Source of the DNA: Streptomyces omiyaensis
Lineage (GTDB): Bacteria; Actinomycetota; Actinomycetes; Streptomycetales; Streptomycetaceae
Reading direction: 5' to 3'
Assembly (NCBI RefSeq): GCF_014650895.1
Contig: NZ_BMVV01000013.1
Span: forward strand, 63,097 to 127,096
DNA length: 64,000 nucleotides
Shown here: positions 9,250 to 18,396 of the stretch, in pieces
Position numbering within the stretch: position 1 is the first letter of the stretch
Layout of the letters: every line of letters starts with the position of its first letter
Translations under genes and position numbers: made by a program
Notes under the pieces: generated by a model
What the model saw: the letters and a program-made list of their open reading frames with translations, nothing else
Databases searched by the model: none
Told to the model about the DNA's origin: nothing

Positions 9250-9280
9250 GGTGGCACCGGGGACGGACCCCGGCGCCACC
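9250..9280 (-). terminator. terminator of the amidase gene
   Basis: A 13-bp stem with a single G-U pair (GGTGGCGCCGGGG / CCCCGGTGCCACC in the minus-strand reading) and a 5-nt loop lies 23 bp after the amidase stop. Confidence 0.7.
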
Positions 9281-9303
9281 CCGCGCCTTTCGGCCAAGCC
9301 CGC

Positions 9304-11253
9304 TCAGCCCTGGGAAACCCGCACGTCAGCGACCTTCACAAAGGCGATCCGATGGCCGAACTGGATCTGGTAGTACTCCTCCCGGCCGCGCACGACCCGG
9401 TGGTTGCTGCTGTCGAACAGCGGTGCGTAGTAGTACTCGCCGGGCGTCCTGTGGCCCACCACGTACTCCTGCCCGGCGAGCAGCCGGTACGGCAGCGGGG
9501 AGACCGCCTGCACCGGCACCCCCGCCGGATAGGCCGAGGCCTCCGGATAGGCCCGGCCGTACACCGGCACCTCCGCGAGGCCCTCGCGCGCAGTGAGCAC
9601 GAGCCCCCGCGCGTTCACCGCCGCCGGCCGGTCCCGCGGGTCGTGGAACCACGCCTTCTGCCCGAGGTACCAGATCGCCGTCCAGTCCCCCCGGCGCTCC
9701 GCCACCGCGTAGCTCTGCCCCGTCGACGCCCGCGCGCCCGTGTCGTCGACCCCCGTCGTGGAGTCCTGCCCGCCCGGCCGCAGCCCGACGTCCTTCACCA
9801 GCGGCGCGTCGGCGTCCGGCCCGGTGTGCAGGCGCACGGCGCCGCTGCCGTGCGGCGCGCACGCCTCCCCGGCCGTCGCGCACCCCGTGTACACCGGCCG
9901 GTTCTCCCCGTACTCCGGACGGATCGTCACCACCCCCGCCCGCGGCCCCGCGCTCGGCGTCAGCGGCCGGCCCAGCAGCCGGAAGTAGTGCGCCCAGTCC
10001 CAGTAGGGACCCGGGTCGGTGTGCATCCCGCGGATCGAGGACGCCACCGTCCCGGGCACATTGTCGTGCCCGATGACGTGCTGCCGGTCCAGCGGGATGT
10101 CGTACCGCTTCGCCAGGTACCGCACCAGCCGGGCCGAGCTGCGGTACATCGCCTCCGTGTACCAGGAGTCCGGGGCCGTCAGGAAGCCCTCGTGCTCCAG
10201 ACCCACCGACTTCGCGTTCACGTACCAGTTCCCGGCGTGCCAGCCGACGTCCTTCAGCGGCAGGTGCTGGGCCACGTGCCCGTCGGAGGAGCGCAGCGAG
10301 TACTGCCAGGAGACGTAGGCCGGGTCCTGGACCAGCTTCAGGGTGACGTCCCAGGTCGCCTCGGTGTCGTGGACGACGATGTAGTCGATCGACTGCGAGA
10401 CCGGACGGTCCGCCTTGTCGTGGTTGCCGTAGTCGCCGTCGCCGAACTCCTCGTACGGCGCCGGGATCCACTCGCACGCCACCGTCACCGGGCACTCCAC
10501 CGGGCCCCGCGCCGGCGCCCGCAGCCCGAGCGCCGCCACCTGCTCCGTCCGCGGCGCCACGGCCGGGGCGGCCGCCAGCACGACCCGCTGCCCGCTGTCC
10601 GTGACCCGGTCCCCGCCGGTGCGGATCACGTCGAAGACGTCGTTCGCGTACGCCGCGGCCGTGGCGGCGTCGTCGGCGCCCGAGTAACGGGCCACCGCCC
10701 CGTACCAGTCGGCCGGGTCCGCGCTCGGCGGCAGACCGGCCTCCCGCTGGGCCGCCGCGAGCAGCGCGGCGCCGCCCTCGATGTTCGCCGCCGCCGAGGT
10801 CCGCAGCTCCTCCGCCGGGATCCCGGAGAGCGCCGAGGCCCGCTCCAGGGTCCGCAGCCGGGCCGGCAGCTCCTCCGGCGCGGGCACCGCGGTCCCGGCC
10901 CCGGTGCGGGCGGGCCGGGCGGTGTCGCCCCGCGCGTCCTCCCCGTCCGCCGAGTGGTGCGGCACGGAACGGGCCAGGGCCGTCGCCGCGTCGGTGAGGT
11001 GCATCGGCCCGTAGCCCCCGGTCACGCTGGGCGCGCCGGCGTGACCGTCCCAGCGCGACTGGAGGTAGGAGACGGCGAGCAGCACGCTCCCCGGCACGCC
11101 GTGGCGCTCGGCCGCCGCCGCGAACCGGCGCTGGAGCGAGTCCGCCTCCGGCGCGTCGGCGCCGGCCGGCGGCGCGCCCGACAGCAGCGGGAGGAGCAGG
11201 GCCGCGGACGCGGCGAGCGAGAGCACACGGCCTCGGGACGCGGGACGGAGCAA
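9304..11253 (-). CDS. secreted N-acetylmuramoyl-L-alanine amidase (Amidase_2/PGRP type)
   Basis: The chosen start is a TTG at 11253, with TGGAGG 5 nt upstream; it gives 649 residues beginning with a signal peptide (MLRPASRGRVLSLAASAALL). An N-terminal helical region of about 230 residues contains the short lysozyme-like phrase SYLQSRWDGHAGAPSVTGGYGPMHL. The amidase domain has zinc-ligand contexts YIVVHDTEAT, LEHEG and VIGHDNVPG...MHTDPGPYWDW, as in T7-lysozyme-like amidases. C-terminal SH3-like repeats (RLHTGPDADAPLV, SYAVAERRGDWTAIWYLGQKAWF) would bind the wall. It should cleave the muramoyl-alanine bond of peptidoglycan outside the membrane. Starting at the in-frame ATG 11337 would prepend 28 unconvincing residues. 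Confidence 0.85.
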   Translation of the reverse strand: MLRPASRGRVLSLAASAALLLPLLSGAPPAGADAPEADSLQRRFAAAAERHGVPGSVLLAVSYLQSRWDGHAGAPSVTGGYGPMHLTDAATALARSVPHHSADGEDARGDTARPARTGAGTAVPAPEELPARLRTLERASALSGIPAEELRTSAAANIEGGAALLAAAQREAGLPPSADPADWYGAVARYSGADDAATAAAYANDVFDVIRTGGDRVTDSGQRVVLAAAPAVAPRTEQVAALGLRAPARGPVECPVTVACEWIPAPYEEFGDGDYGNHDKADRPVSQSIDYIVVHDTEATWDVTLKLVQDPAYVSWQYSLRSSDGHVAQHLPLKDVGWHAGNWYVNAKSVGLEHEGFLTAPDSWYTEAMYRSSARLVRYLAKRYDIPLDRQHVIGHDNVPGTVASSIRGMHTDPGPYWDWAHYFRLLGRPLTPSAGPRAGVVTIRPEYGENRPVYTGCATAGEACAPHGSGAVRLHTGPDADAPLVKDVGLRPGGQDSTTGVDDTGARASTGQSYAVAERRGDWTAIWYLGQKAWFHDPRDRPAAVNARGLVLTAREGLAEVPVYGRAYPEASAYPAGVPVQAVSPLPYRLLAGQEYVVGHRTPGEYYYAPLFDSSNHRVVRGREEYYQIQFGHRIAFVKVADVRVSQG

Positions 11254-11560
11254 GGCAGCCTCCAGGGGTGGGGGGTGACACGGGGGCGTGCGGGACCGAA
11301 CCCGTCCAGGGGTAGCGGCTCCCGGACCATCCGTCAATCACGCCTCGCCACAGGCGAGTTCCCACGTCAGCGCGGTGGTGCGGCTCCGTCGCGGCCGTTT
11401 TCGCGGTGGCGGCCCGCCCACCGGGGACGCGTCGGTGGTCTCGACCAATGAGGACGTCCGCGCCCGTCCGGGCGACCGCCCCCGGAAACGGCGAAGCGCC
11501 GCACTCCCGGTGTGTCGGCACCGGGTGCGCGGCGCACACCCCCGTCTCGCGGCCGGGACG
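11254..11560. other. intergenic region upstream of the amidase
   Basis: About 300 bp with no credible gene. It holds the amidase ribosome site at its left edge and presumably its promoter and the end of the phosphotransferase transcript. I see no strong hairpin or repeat. Confidence 0.3.
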
Positions 11561-12697
11561 TCAGCGCGTCCCGACCGCCGCGCGCACGGCCCGCCGTGCC
11601 ATGGCGCAGTCGTCGTGCAGCCGCCTCAGCAGCAGCCGCTGTTCCTCCCCGGGAGCCAGTGCGCCCGACGGCGTCGGCACCGTGCCCGCCGGCGGGGCCT
11701 CCCTGATGGTGCGCTGCACGGCCGTCTCGTACGTGCGGATCTCGCGGGTCAGCACGAGCATCAGGTTCACCAGGAAGGCGTCCCGGGCGGCCGGGCCCTG
11801 CTGCTGTGCCATCTGGCTGATCTGGCGGCGGGCCAGCGGCGCGTCACCGAGCACCGCCCACAGCGTGGCCAGGTCGTACCCGGGCAGGTACCAGCCCGCG
11901 TGCTCCCAGTCGACCAGGACCGGACCGGCGGGGGAGAGGAGGATGTTGGAGAGCAGGGCGTCGCCGTGGCAGAACTGCCCCATGCCCTGACGGCCGCCCG
12001 CGTGGGCCAGGCCGTGCAGCAGCTTCTGCAGGTCGTCACGGTCCCGGTCGGTGAAGAGACCCAGCTCGTGGTAGCGCGCGATCCGCGCCCCGTAGTCCAG
12101 CGGCGCGTCGAAGGTCCCGGCCGGCGGCCGCCAGGCGTTGAGCCGGGCGATCGCCCCGAGGGCCGCCCTCACGTCGGCCCGCGGCGGGGCCTCGACGGGG
12201 TGGCGGGAGAGGGCCGCGGCCCGCCCGGGCATCCTCTCGATCACCAGCGTGCAGTTCTCCGGGTCCGCGGCGATCAGCCGCGGCGCGCGCACCGGCGGAC
12301 GGTGGCGGACGAAGGAGCGGTAGGAAGCTATCTCGTGCCGGAACCGCTCCACCCACGCGGGGGAGTGGTCCAGTAAACACTTCGCCACCGCCGTGGTGCG
12401 TCCGGTCGTCCCGACGATCAGGACGGACCGGCCGCTGCGCCGCAGCACCTGCACGGGGTTGAACTCCGGGCAGATCCGCTGCACCGCGGCGATGGCGACC
12501 TTGAGCTGCGCCCCCTGGGGGCCGGAGAGGTCGATCCTGCCGCTGACCGGGGCACCGGTTCCGGCGCCGGTCCCGGCCGCCCAGGGCCGGGGCCGCACGG
12601 TCCGCTGCGCGGGGGCCAGGTACGGTCCGGCACCGGCCGGCGCCAGGCGGGTCTGCGGCCGGGGCGGGGCGGACACGGAGGACGATGCTGTGTACAT
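11561..12697 (-). CDS. aminoglycoside-phosphotransferase-like kinase with a TTA codon
   Basis: A 378-residue protein from ATG 12697 (AAGGGA about 11 nt upstream). After a Pro/Ala-rich N-terminus of about 60 residues comes a kinase-like fold: GTTGRTTAVAKCLL with the ATP-binding Lys, the catalytic FCHGDALLSNILL loop and the metal-binding LVDWEHAGW motif. These are the hallmarks of the APH/choline-kinase superfamily. The substrate cannot be predicted; in this family it ranges from aminoglycosides to small metabolites. It is divergent from the NsdA-like regulator at 12932 across a palindrome-bearing promoter region. Leu-108 is encoded by TTA (12374-12376), so translation is probably bldA-dependent. 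Confidence 0.8.
   Translation of the reverse strand: MYTASSSVSAPPRPQTRLAPAGAGPYLAPAQRTVRPRPWAAGTGAGTGAPVSGRIDLSGPQGAQLKVAIAAVQRICPEFNPVQVLRRSGRSVLIVGTTGRTTAVAKCLLDHSPAWVERFRHEIASYRSFVRHRPPVRAPRLIAADPENCTLVIERMPGRAAALSRHPVEAPPRADVRAALGAIARLNAWRPPAGTFDAPLDYGARIARYHELGLFTDRDRDDLQKLLHGLAHAGGRQGMGQFCHGDALLSNILLSPAGPVLVDWEHAGWYLPGYDLATLWAVLGDAPLARRQISQMAQQQGPAARDAFLVNLMLVLTREIRTYETAVQRTIREAPPAGTVPTPSGALAPGEEQRLLLRRLHDDCAMARRAVRAAVGTR
12374..12376 (-). other. TTA leucine codon (bldA-dependent) in the phosphotransferase gene
   Basis: Reading the minus strand in frame gives AAG TGT TTA CTG GAC (Lys-Cys-Leu-Leu-Asp). TTA codons are very rare in Streptomyces genes and need the bldA tRNA. It is the only in-frame TTA I noticed in the genes of this window. 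Confidence 0.8.
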
Positions 12698-12849
12698 GGA
12701 GGTGACAGATCCCTTCGTGGCCGACGAATCGCGTGCGTCGCCCCGCCCGCCCCCGGTCCGCACCCTGGGGAAAATGAGGGCCGGTCGACGGGGCGGGGTG
12801 GCGCATACCTACATCACACCCGCGCCCGGGTAGCGGAACACCGGGCGCA

Positions 12850-12893
12850 CCCTGGCGAACCCTGGCGAATAGTCGCCAGCCCTATGACAGGGG
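12850..12893. promoter_or_regulatory. direct and inverted repeats in the NsdA-like/phosphotransferase promoter region
   Basis: ACCCTGGCGA occurs twice in tandem (about 12849-12858 and 12859-12868). The second copy forms a perfect 7-bp palindrome, CTGGCGA-atag-TCGCCAG (12862-12879). A second small palindrome, CCCT-atgac-AGGG, follows at once. This is a likely operator for the adjacent regulator. Confidence 0.5.
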
Positions 12894-12931
12894 GCTACTG
12901 TCAACTCAGCCGAGAACCTGGGGGCTTAGAC

Positions 12932-14422
12932 GTGACAGGACAGACCAACACCCGCCTGGCGGACCTCTTCGGCCTCGCCGGCTGGTCCAAGGGCGAACTC
13001 GCGAGACTGGTCAACCGGCAGGCGGCGGCCATGGGCCATCCCCAGCTGTCGACCGACACCTCGCGGGTGCGGCGCTGGATCGACAGGGGCGAGACCCCGC
13101 GCGATCCCGTACCCCGGGTGCTGGCCGCCCTGTTCACCGAGCGACTCGGCCGTGTCGTGACCATCGAGGACCTCGGGTTCGTACGACGCGGGCGTGCCGG
13201 AACGCGGCAGGACGTCAGGAACAACGACGACAACCCTGACGGAATGCCCTGGGCTCCCGACCGTACGGCTGCGGTCCTCACCGAATTCACGGGAATGGAC
13301 CTCATGCTCAACCGACGCGGCCTGATGGGCGCGGGCATCGCGCTCACCGCCGGATCCGCACTCAACAGCTCCCTGCACGACTGGCTCCGGACCGAGCCCT
13401 CCCGCCCCACCGCGGCCCACCGGGCCACCGATCCCCTCCACGCCGACCCCGCCGGGTACGACCGCTACGAGGCCGCCCCCATCGGGTCGGAGGAGATCGA
13501 GGCGCTGGAGCGCTCCGTGGAGGTCTTCCGCGCCTGGGACGCCTCCCGGGGCGGCGGCCTCCAGCGCAAGGCCGTGGTGGGCCAGCTGAACGAGGTCGGC
13601 GGCATGCTCGCCTACCGCCACGCCGAGCACCTGCAGCGCCGGCTGTGGGGCGTCGCCGCCAACCTCGCCGTCCTGGCGGGCTGGATGTCCCACGACGTGG
13701 GCCTCGAACCCACCGCCCAGCGGTACTTCGTCATCGCCGCCCACGCGGCCCGCGAGAGCGGCGACCGCCCCCGGGCCGGCGAGGCGCTCTCCCGCGCCGC
13801 CCGCCAGATGGTCCACCTGGGCCGTCCCGACGACGCCCTCGACCTGATGAAGCTCGCCAAGTCCGGTGCGGGCGAGCGGCTGCTGCCGCGCACCCGGGCG
13901 ATGTTCCACACCATCGAGGCGTGGGCGCAGGCGTCCATGGGGCACGGCCAGGCGATGCGCCGCACCCTCGGCGAGGCCGAGGACCTCTTCGTCTCGGACC
14001 GGCACGACAAGACGCCGAGCTGGATGCAGAGCTTCGACGAGGCCGACATGCACGGCATGCAGGCCCTCGCCTACCGCACCCTCGCGGAGCACGACCCGAC
14101 GGCCGCGGTCACCGCGCAGCGCCACGCCCGGCTCGCCCTGGACCTGCGGCGGGACGGACACGACCGCTCCAAGCTCTTCGACCGCATCTCGATGGCCTCG
14201 GCCTGCTTCATCGCCGACGACCCCGAGCAGGCGGACCGCTACGCCCGGCTGGCGCTGATCTCCATGGGCGAGACCTCCTCGCACCGGACCTGGTACCGGC
14301 TGCGCGAGATGTACCGGCTCACCGGCCAGTACGCGGGCTACTCGAAGATCGAGGACCTGCGGGCCGAGCTGGAGGCGGAGCTGCCGCGCTCGCCGGAGAC
14401 CCCGCGATCGGGCCTGGTCTGA
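12932..14422 (+). CDS. NsdA-like Xre/TPR regulator
   Basis: A 496-residue cytoplasmic protein. The GTG at 12932, with GGGGG 8 nt upstream, is preferred over the ATG at 12884, which lacks a ribosome site. The N-terminal block (LAGWSKGELARLVNRQAA, TDTSRVRRWIDRGETPRDPVP, LAALFTERLGRVVTIEDLG) is an HTH-like domain shared by the Streptomyces NsdA/NsdB group of regulators. A hydrophobic stretch LMGAGIALTAGSAL follows at about 130-145, then a long TPR-like helical half (residues 190-490). NsdA in S. coelicolor represses sporulation and antibiotic production; whether this paralogue does so is inference. It is divergent from the TTA-containing kinase. Confidence 0.75.
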   Translation: MTGQTNTRLADLFGLAGWSKGELARLVNRQAAAMGHPQLSTDTSRVRRWIDRGETPRDPVPRVLAALFTERLGRVVTIEDLGFVRRGRAGTRQDVRNNDDNPDGMPWAPDRTAAVLTEFTGMDLMLNRRGLMGAGIALTAGSALNSSLHDWLRTEPSRPTAAHRATDPLHADPAGYDRYEAAPIGSEEIEALERSVEVFRAWDASRGGGLQRKAVVGQLNEVGGMLAYRHAEHLQRRLWGVAANLAVLAGWMSHDVGLEPTAQRYFVIAAHAARESGDRPRAGEALSRAARQMVHLGRPDDALDLMKLAKSGAGERLLPRTRAMFHTIEAWAQASMGHGQAMRRTLGEAEDLFVSDRHDKTPSWMQSFDEADMHGMQALAYRTLAEHDPTAAVTAQRHARLALDLRRDGHDRSKLFDRISMASACFIADDPEQADRYARLALISMGETSSHRTWYRLREMYRLTGQYAGYSKIEDLRAELEAELPRSPETPRSGLV

Positions 14423-14491
14423 GGGCGGCCCGGTCCGGTCCGGGAGCGGGCGGCGCGACGCCGGTCCGCGACGGGCGCGACGAGGCCGACG

Positions 14492-14508
14492 GGGACCGGG
14501 ACGGTCCC
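14492..14508. terminator. weak hairpin between convergent genes
   Basis: GGGACC-gggac-GGTCCC lies between the regulator (+) and the phosphatase (-). The stem is only 6 bp. Confidence 0.3.
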
Positions 14509-14530
14509 GCCGGCGATCCGGCGAACGGGC

Positions 14531-16033
14531 TCAGGGGCCGACGCGGACGACCATCACGCAGGCGTCGTCCTCGCGTGCCTCCTCGCCGAACTCCTCCAGG
14601 ACCGACCGCAGGCACTCCTGCGCGTCCCGGGCCTCCGCGAGGCGGGAGGCGAGGGCGAGCAGCCGGCCGACGCCGGTGTCGTCGAGGACGTTCGCGCCCC
14701 GGGTCAGCCCGTCGGTGTGCAGCACGAGCACGTCACCGGGGCGGAGCGGCGTCTCCGTCTCCCCGTACGAGGCCCCCGTCGTCGCTCCGAGCAGGACGCC
14801 CTCGGGGCGGCGCAGCGGGCGTCCGGTCCCGCCGCGGAACAGCAGCGGGGCGGGGTGGCCGGCCTGCGCCCAGGTCAGCGTCTGCGCCACCGGGTCGTAG
14901 CGGCAGCACATCGCGCTGCCGAGCGCGGGCTGGCCGGAGCCCTCCAGGAGCTGGTTGAGGTGGCCCATGAGGGCGCCGGGCCGGATCCCGGCCACAGCCA
15001 TGCCGCGCAGCGCGCCGAGCAGCATGGCCATGGAGGAGGTCGCGGCCACCCCGTGGCCGGTCAGGTCGCCGACGGTCAGCAGCGCGTCGCCGGCGGGCAG
15101 GGCGAGGGCGTCGTACCAGTCCCCGCCGATGAGCCCGGTGGAGGCGGCCGGGAAGTAGCGGCCGGCCACGTCCAGCGGGGCGGGGCCGTCGTGCGCGAAG
15201 CGGAGCGAGCCCCGCCACGGCGGGAGGACCGCCTCCTGGAGCTCGACGGCGACCCGGCGCTCGGTGCGCTCGGCGTGGCGGCTGCGCTCCAGGCTGTCCC
15301 GGCTCTCGCGGACGGCCCGCTCGCTGCGCCGCAGCTCGCTGACGTCCCGCAGCACGGCCCACATGGAGGCCGTGCAGCCGTCGGCGTCGAGGACCGGCTC
15401 ACCGGTCATGTGCACGGTGCGGACCTTCGCGTCCGAGCGGACGATCCTGAACTCGCCGTCGATCGGCTTCCCGTCGATCAGACAGTCCGTCACCATCGTC
15501 TGGAGCCGCGGCTGATCCTCGGAGAAGACCACCGTCGGCATCTCGTCGAGCGACATGGGGCCCTGCTCGCGGGAGCGTCCGAAGATCTGGAAGAGCTCCT
15601 CGGACCAGCTCACCTCGTCGGTCAGCAGATTCCACTCGGCGCTGCCGACGCGGGTGAGCAGCGAGCCGGTGCGCGCGGGCGGCCGCCCGTAGGCGGCACC
15701 GGCGTCCGCGGTGAAGGAGCCGTCGTAGACGGGGTGTCCGCCTTCCGGTGCGGCGTCCTCCGGTGCGGGACCCGGCTGCGCGGGCAGGACGGCGGGGGCC
15801 GGGGCTCCGTCCCTGAGCTGTCCGAACTGCGCCCGCAGGTCGTCCAGCTGACGCATCGCCAGGTCGCACAGGGCGCGCTGCCAGCGCTGCCGGGGGTCGT
15901 CGTCGTGGGCGGCCGCGTCCCGCCGGACGGCGTCGACCTCGCCGCGCAGACGGCTCGTCTGCGAGATCAGCGCGTCCACGGCACCCGGCTCCGAAGGCTG
16001 GGCGGAGTGGTCCGCGAACAGAGGGGACGGCAT
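14531..16033 (-). CDS. PAS-domain PP2C/SpoIIE serine phosphatase
   Basis: A 500-residue cytoplasmic protein from ATG 16033 (CGGAG about 7 nt upstream). An N-terminal coiled region (about 1-100) is followed by a PAS fold (about 130-260: RVGSAEWNLLTDEVSWSEELFQIFGRS, FRIVRSDAKVRTVHMTGEPV), a short coiled coil, and a C-terminal SpoIIE phosphatase domain with GGDWYDALAL, LTVGDLTGHGVAATSSMAM and VLVLHTDGLTRG, whose acidic residues bind two metals. Such proteins dephosphorylate anti-anti-sigma factors and tune stress sigma factors. No RsbV/RsbW partner is adjacent. Convergent with the NsdA-like gene and divergent from the proline-rich protein; the 245-bp gap upstream (16034-16278) has a CATATG-containing AT-richer patch at about 16160. 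Confidence 0.9.
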   Translation of the reverse strand: MPSPLFADHSAQPSEPGAVDALISQTSRLRGEVDAVRRDAAAHDDDPRQRWQRALCDLAMRQLDDLRAQFGQLRDGAPAPAVLPAQPGPAPEDAAPEGGHPVYDGSFTADAGAAYGRPPARTGSLLTRVGSAEWNLLTDEVSWSEELFQIFGRSREQGPMSLDEMPTVVFSEDQPRLQTMVTDCLIDGKPIDGEFRIVRSDAKVRTVHMTGEPVLDADGCTASMWAVLRDVSELRRSERAVRESRDSLERSRHAERTERRVAVELQEAVLPPWRGSLRFAHDGPAPLDVAGRYFPAASTGLIGGDWYDALALPAGDALLTVGDLTGHGVAATSSMAMLLGALRGMAVAGIRPGALMGHLNQLLEGSGQPALGSAMCCRYDPVAQTLTWAQAGHPAPLLFRGGTGRPLRRPEGVLLGATTGASYGETETPLRPGDVLVLHTDGLTRGANVLDDTGVGRLLALASRLAEARDAQECLRSVLEEFGEEAREDDACVMVVRVGP

Positions 16034-16278
16034 GCGTACTCCGATACAGGCGCGGTGCGGGCCCGGGCCCGGGTGGGGACGGGTCCAGGAGACGACTGTG
16101 GCACAGGGGCGAAGCGGCCGTAAGGGGTTTGGCAACACTCGATCCGGTGGTGCTTCTGACATATGCCAAAGGCCCGGCCGTCATCGGCCGCCGCACAACG
16201 GGTTACGGTGCACGTGTGGTGAGCGACGAGGCGAACGGTACGGCGGGCGCGGTGGGCACGGACAAGGGGGAGGCGGCG

Positions 16279-18396
16279 GTGACTTCGGCTCCGTCCGGCA
16301 CGGCGGTACTGCTCGCGGCGGCCCCGGCGGGCCGCGGCCGCACCATGGACGCGGCCTCCGTGCTGCCCGCGCTCGCGGCGGTGCCGCCCGGCGTCCTCAC
16401 CGGCACGGCGACCGCCTCGCTCGTCGAACTCGCCGATCCCATCGACCCGCAGACCGTCCTCACCCGGCTGCGCGCCGCCGCGCAGAGCCCCGGTCCGCTC
16501 GTCCTCTTCCTCGCCGGCCAGCTCCACCTGGACCGGCGCCAGCAGCTGCCGCACCTCGCGCTGGCCCGCAGCACCTCGGCAGCCCTCCGCTACACCGCGC
16601 TGCCCTGGCACTGGCTCGCGGAGGCGGCCGCGGCCCGCCCGGCCGGGACGACGACCGTCGTCGCCGACCTCGTCGCCGACCCGGAGGCCTGGACCCGCCT
16701 CGGCACCGGCCCGGACCTCCTCCGCCTGAACCCCGCCCCGGCGCTCTACGCCCGCGTCACGGCCCCGCCGCGCCGGGGCGAACTCACCGCCCCCGACTAC
16801 CTCCGCGCCTGGGCCGACCAGTGGCGCGCCGGCACCCGCCTCCCCTTCCCCGCGCTCCACGCGGAGGCCGCCGCCCGCACCGGCGCCCCCCGGACCCTGT
16901 TCCTGACCCCGGACCCCCACCCCCCGACGTCCCACCCTCCGGCGCCCACCCCCACCCCCGCCCCCGCCCCCGCACCCCGGCAGCACTCCCCGGTCCCGGC
17001 CCCGGCTCCGACCTCGGTCCCGGCCGCAGCCTCGGCTCCGGTCCCGGTCCCGGCCACGAACGTGGTTCAGGAGGCGCCTCCGGCTCCCGCCTCGTCTGCG
17101 CTTCCGGCTCCCGCTCCGGCCGTGGCCGAGCCTCCGGCCCCGCCGTCGGCTCCGGCCCCGGACCCCGTCCCGGCCTCGCCTCCGGACCCCGTCCCGGTCC
17201 CGGCCGCGGCGGGGGCCGGGACCCCGGTTCCCGTCCCCGACCCCGCTCCGGCCCCTGCCGTGGTCGCTCCCCGGACTTCGGCCCCGGCCTCGCCGCCGGC
17301 TCCGGTACCGGCTCCCGCTCCTGCCTCGGTACCGGCTCCCGCTCCCGTACCGGTCCCTGTCCCCGTACCGGCTCCCGCTCCGGTGGCGGCGGGTGGGTCC
17401 GTACCCGCCGACGTGCCGGTGGCCACCGGCGTCCCCGGGGGTGGGGCCGGCTCCGCCGGGGAGGGTGTCCCGGCGGCCGGGGTGCCGCCGCTTCCCGCCG
17501 GTTTCGTGGCGGCTTCGGCTGCGGCCCCTCCTGCTGCGGCCGGTGCGCCGGGCCCGCTTCCGGGGGGTACCGGACGCGTGCGTGAGGCCGCGGGACCGGC
17601 CGGCGCCGGGGCCGAACCCGAGCGCGGGACCGTGAAGCCGGTGCCGGCGCGGGGGGAGCGGGCGACGGCCGCCGTCCCGCCGATGCCCACGGCACCGCCC
17701 TCGGCGCCCGCGTCCGCTCCGGCCCCCGCCGCGCCCGCGACGCCCGCGCCCGCGGCATCCGCGCCCGTCCCGGCTTCGGCCGGACCCGGCGGCGCCCCCG
17801 GGCCCGTCGCCGCGCCCGTCCGGTCCTCGCCCGCACGCCCCGTCGCTCCCGCGTCCGCTCCGGCTCCCACCCCGCCCCCGGCCGCCGCGGCGGAGGCCGG
17901 GGGCGCCGGGCGGGGAGGCCCGTCCGGCGGGGGCGATCCGCGGCGCGCGGGCCACGCGCCGGCGCCGGTGGCGGAGGCGGCTCCGCACGATCCGCACCCG
18001 GCGATCCTGTCGGCCGCGATGGCGGGGCGGCACGCGGAGGCGGCCGAGATGGCGGCCGCGTGGGAGCGGGACGCGCTGCGCCGGTTCGGGCCCCGGTCGG
18101 GGGAGGCCGTGCACTGGATGGAGGTGCGGGCGGACCTCGCGCGCCTGGCGGGGGAACCGGCCCGCAGCTGCGAGCTCTGGCTCGCGGTGGCCGAGGCGCG
18201 GCTCGGGCTGCGCCAGCAGCCGGACGACCGGGACGTCGAGGGCGCGGTGGACCGGGCCCACCACCAGTGGGAGCAGATCACCGACCCGGCCCGCGCCCGC
18301 GCGCTCGGCCCCACCCTGGTGGCGCTCCGCCGCCGGGTCCCCGGCCGCCGGCCGGGCGCCCTGGAGGCCCTGCGCCGCCGCATGCACACCCGGTGA
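16279..18396 (+). CDS. proline/alanine-rich protein with C-terminal TPR-like region
   Basis: The start is taken at GTG 16279 because AAGGGGGAGG precedes it by 5 nt; GTGs at 16216/16219 lack a ribosome site. The 705-residue product has three parts. Residues 1-210 form a globular alpha/beta domain (GTAVLLAAAPAGRGRTMDAASVL, GPLVLFLAGQLHLDRRQQLPHL, LPWHWLAEAAA). About 210-550 is low complexity, built from Pro-Ala-Val repeats such as PAPVPVPVPVPAPAP. The last 150 residues are helical, TPR-like (HPAILSAAMAGRHAEAAEMAAAWERDALRRFG). There is no signal peptide or membrane segment. I do not recognise a function. The N-terminal domain seems to describe a task (handling LxxLxRL and ALARSTSAALRYTALPWHW segments) conserved in Streptomyces, but this is only an impression. 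Confidence 0.7.
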   Translation: MTSAPSGTAVLLAAAPAGRGRTMDAASVLPALAAVPPGVLTGTATASLVELADPIDPQTVLTRLRAAAQSPGPLVLFLAGQLHLDRRQQLPHLALARSTSAALRYTALPWHWLAEAAAARPAGTTTVVADLVADPEAWTRLGTGPDLLRLNPAPALYARVTAPPRRGELTAPDYLRAWADQWRAGTRLPFPALHAEAAARTGAPRTLFLTPDPHPPTSHPPAPTPTPAPAPAPRQHSPVPAPAPTSVPAAASAPVPVPATNVVQEAPPAPASSALPAPAPAVAEPPAPPSAPAPDPVPASPPDPVPVPAAAGAGTPVPVPDPAPAPAVVAPRTSAPASPPAPVPAPAPASVPAPAPVPVPVPVPAPAPVAAGGSVPADVPVATGVPGGGAGSAGEGVPAAGVPPLPAGFVAASAAAPPAAAGAPGPLPGGTGRVREAAGPAGAGAEPERGTVKPVPARGERATAAVPPMPTAPPSAPASAPAPAAPATPAPAASAPVPASAGPGGAPGPVAAPVRSSPARPVAPASAPAPTPPPAAAAEAGGAGRGGPSGGGDPRRAGHAPAPVAEAAPHDPHPAILSAAMAGRHAEAAEMAAAWERDALRRFGPRSGEAVHWMEVRADLARLAGEPARSCELWLAVAEARLGLRQQPDDRDVEGAVDRAHHQWEQITDPARARALGPTLVALRRRVPGRRPGALEALRRRMHTR

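Noticed and set aside
8386..11451. A 1021-codon plus-strand frame across geosmin synthase and the amidase
   Set aside because: It lies antisense to two well-identified genes and has no domain of its own.
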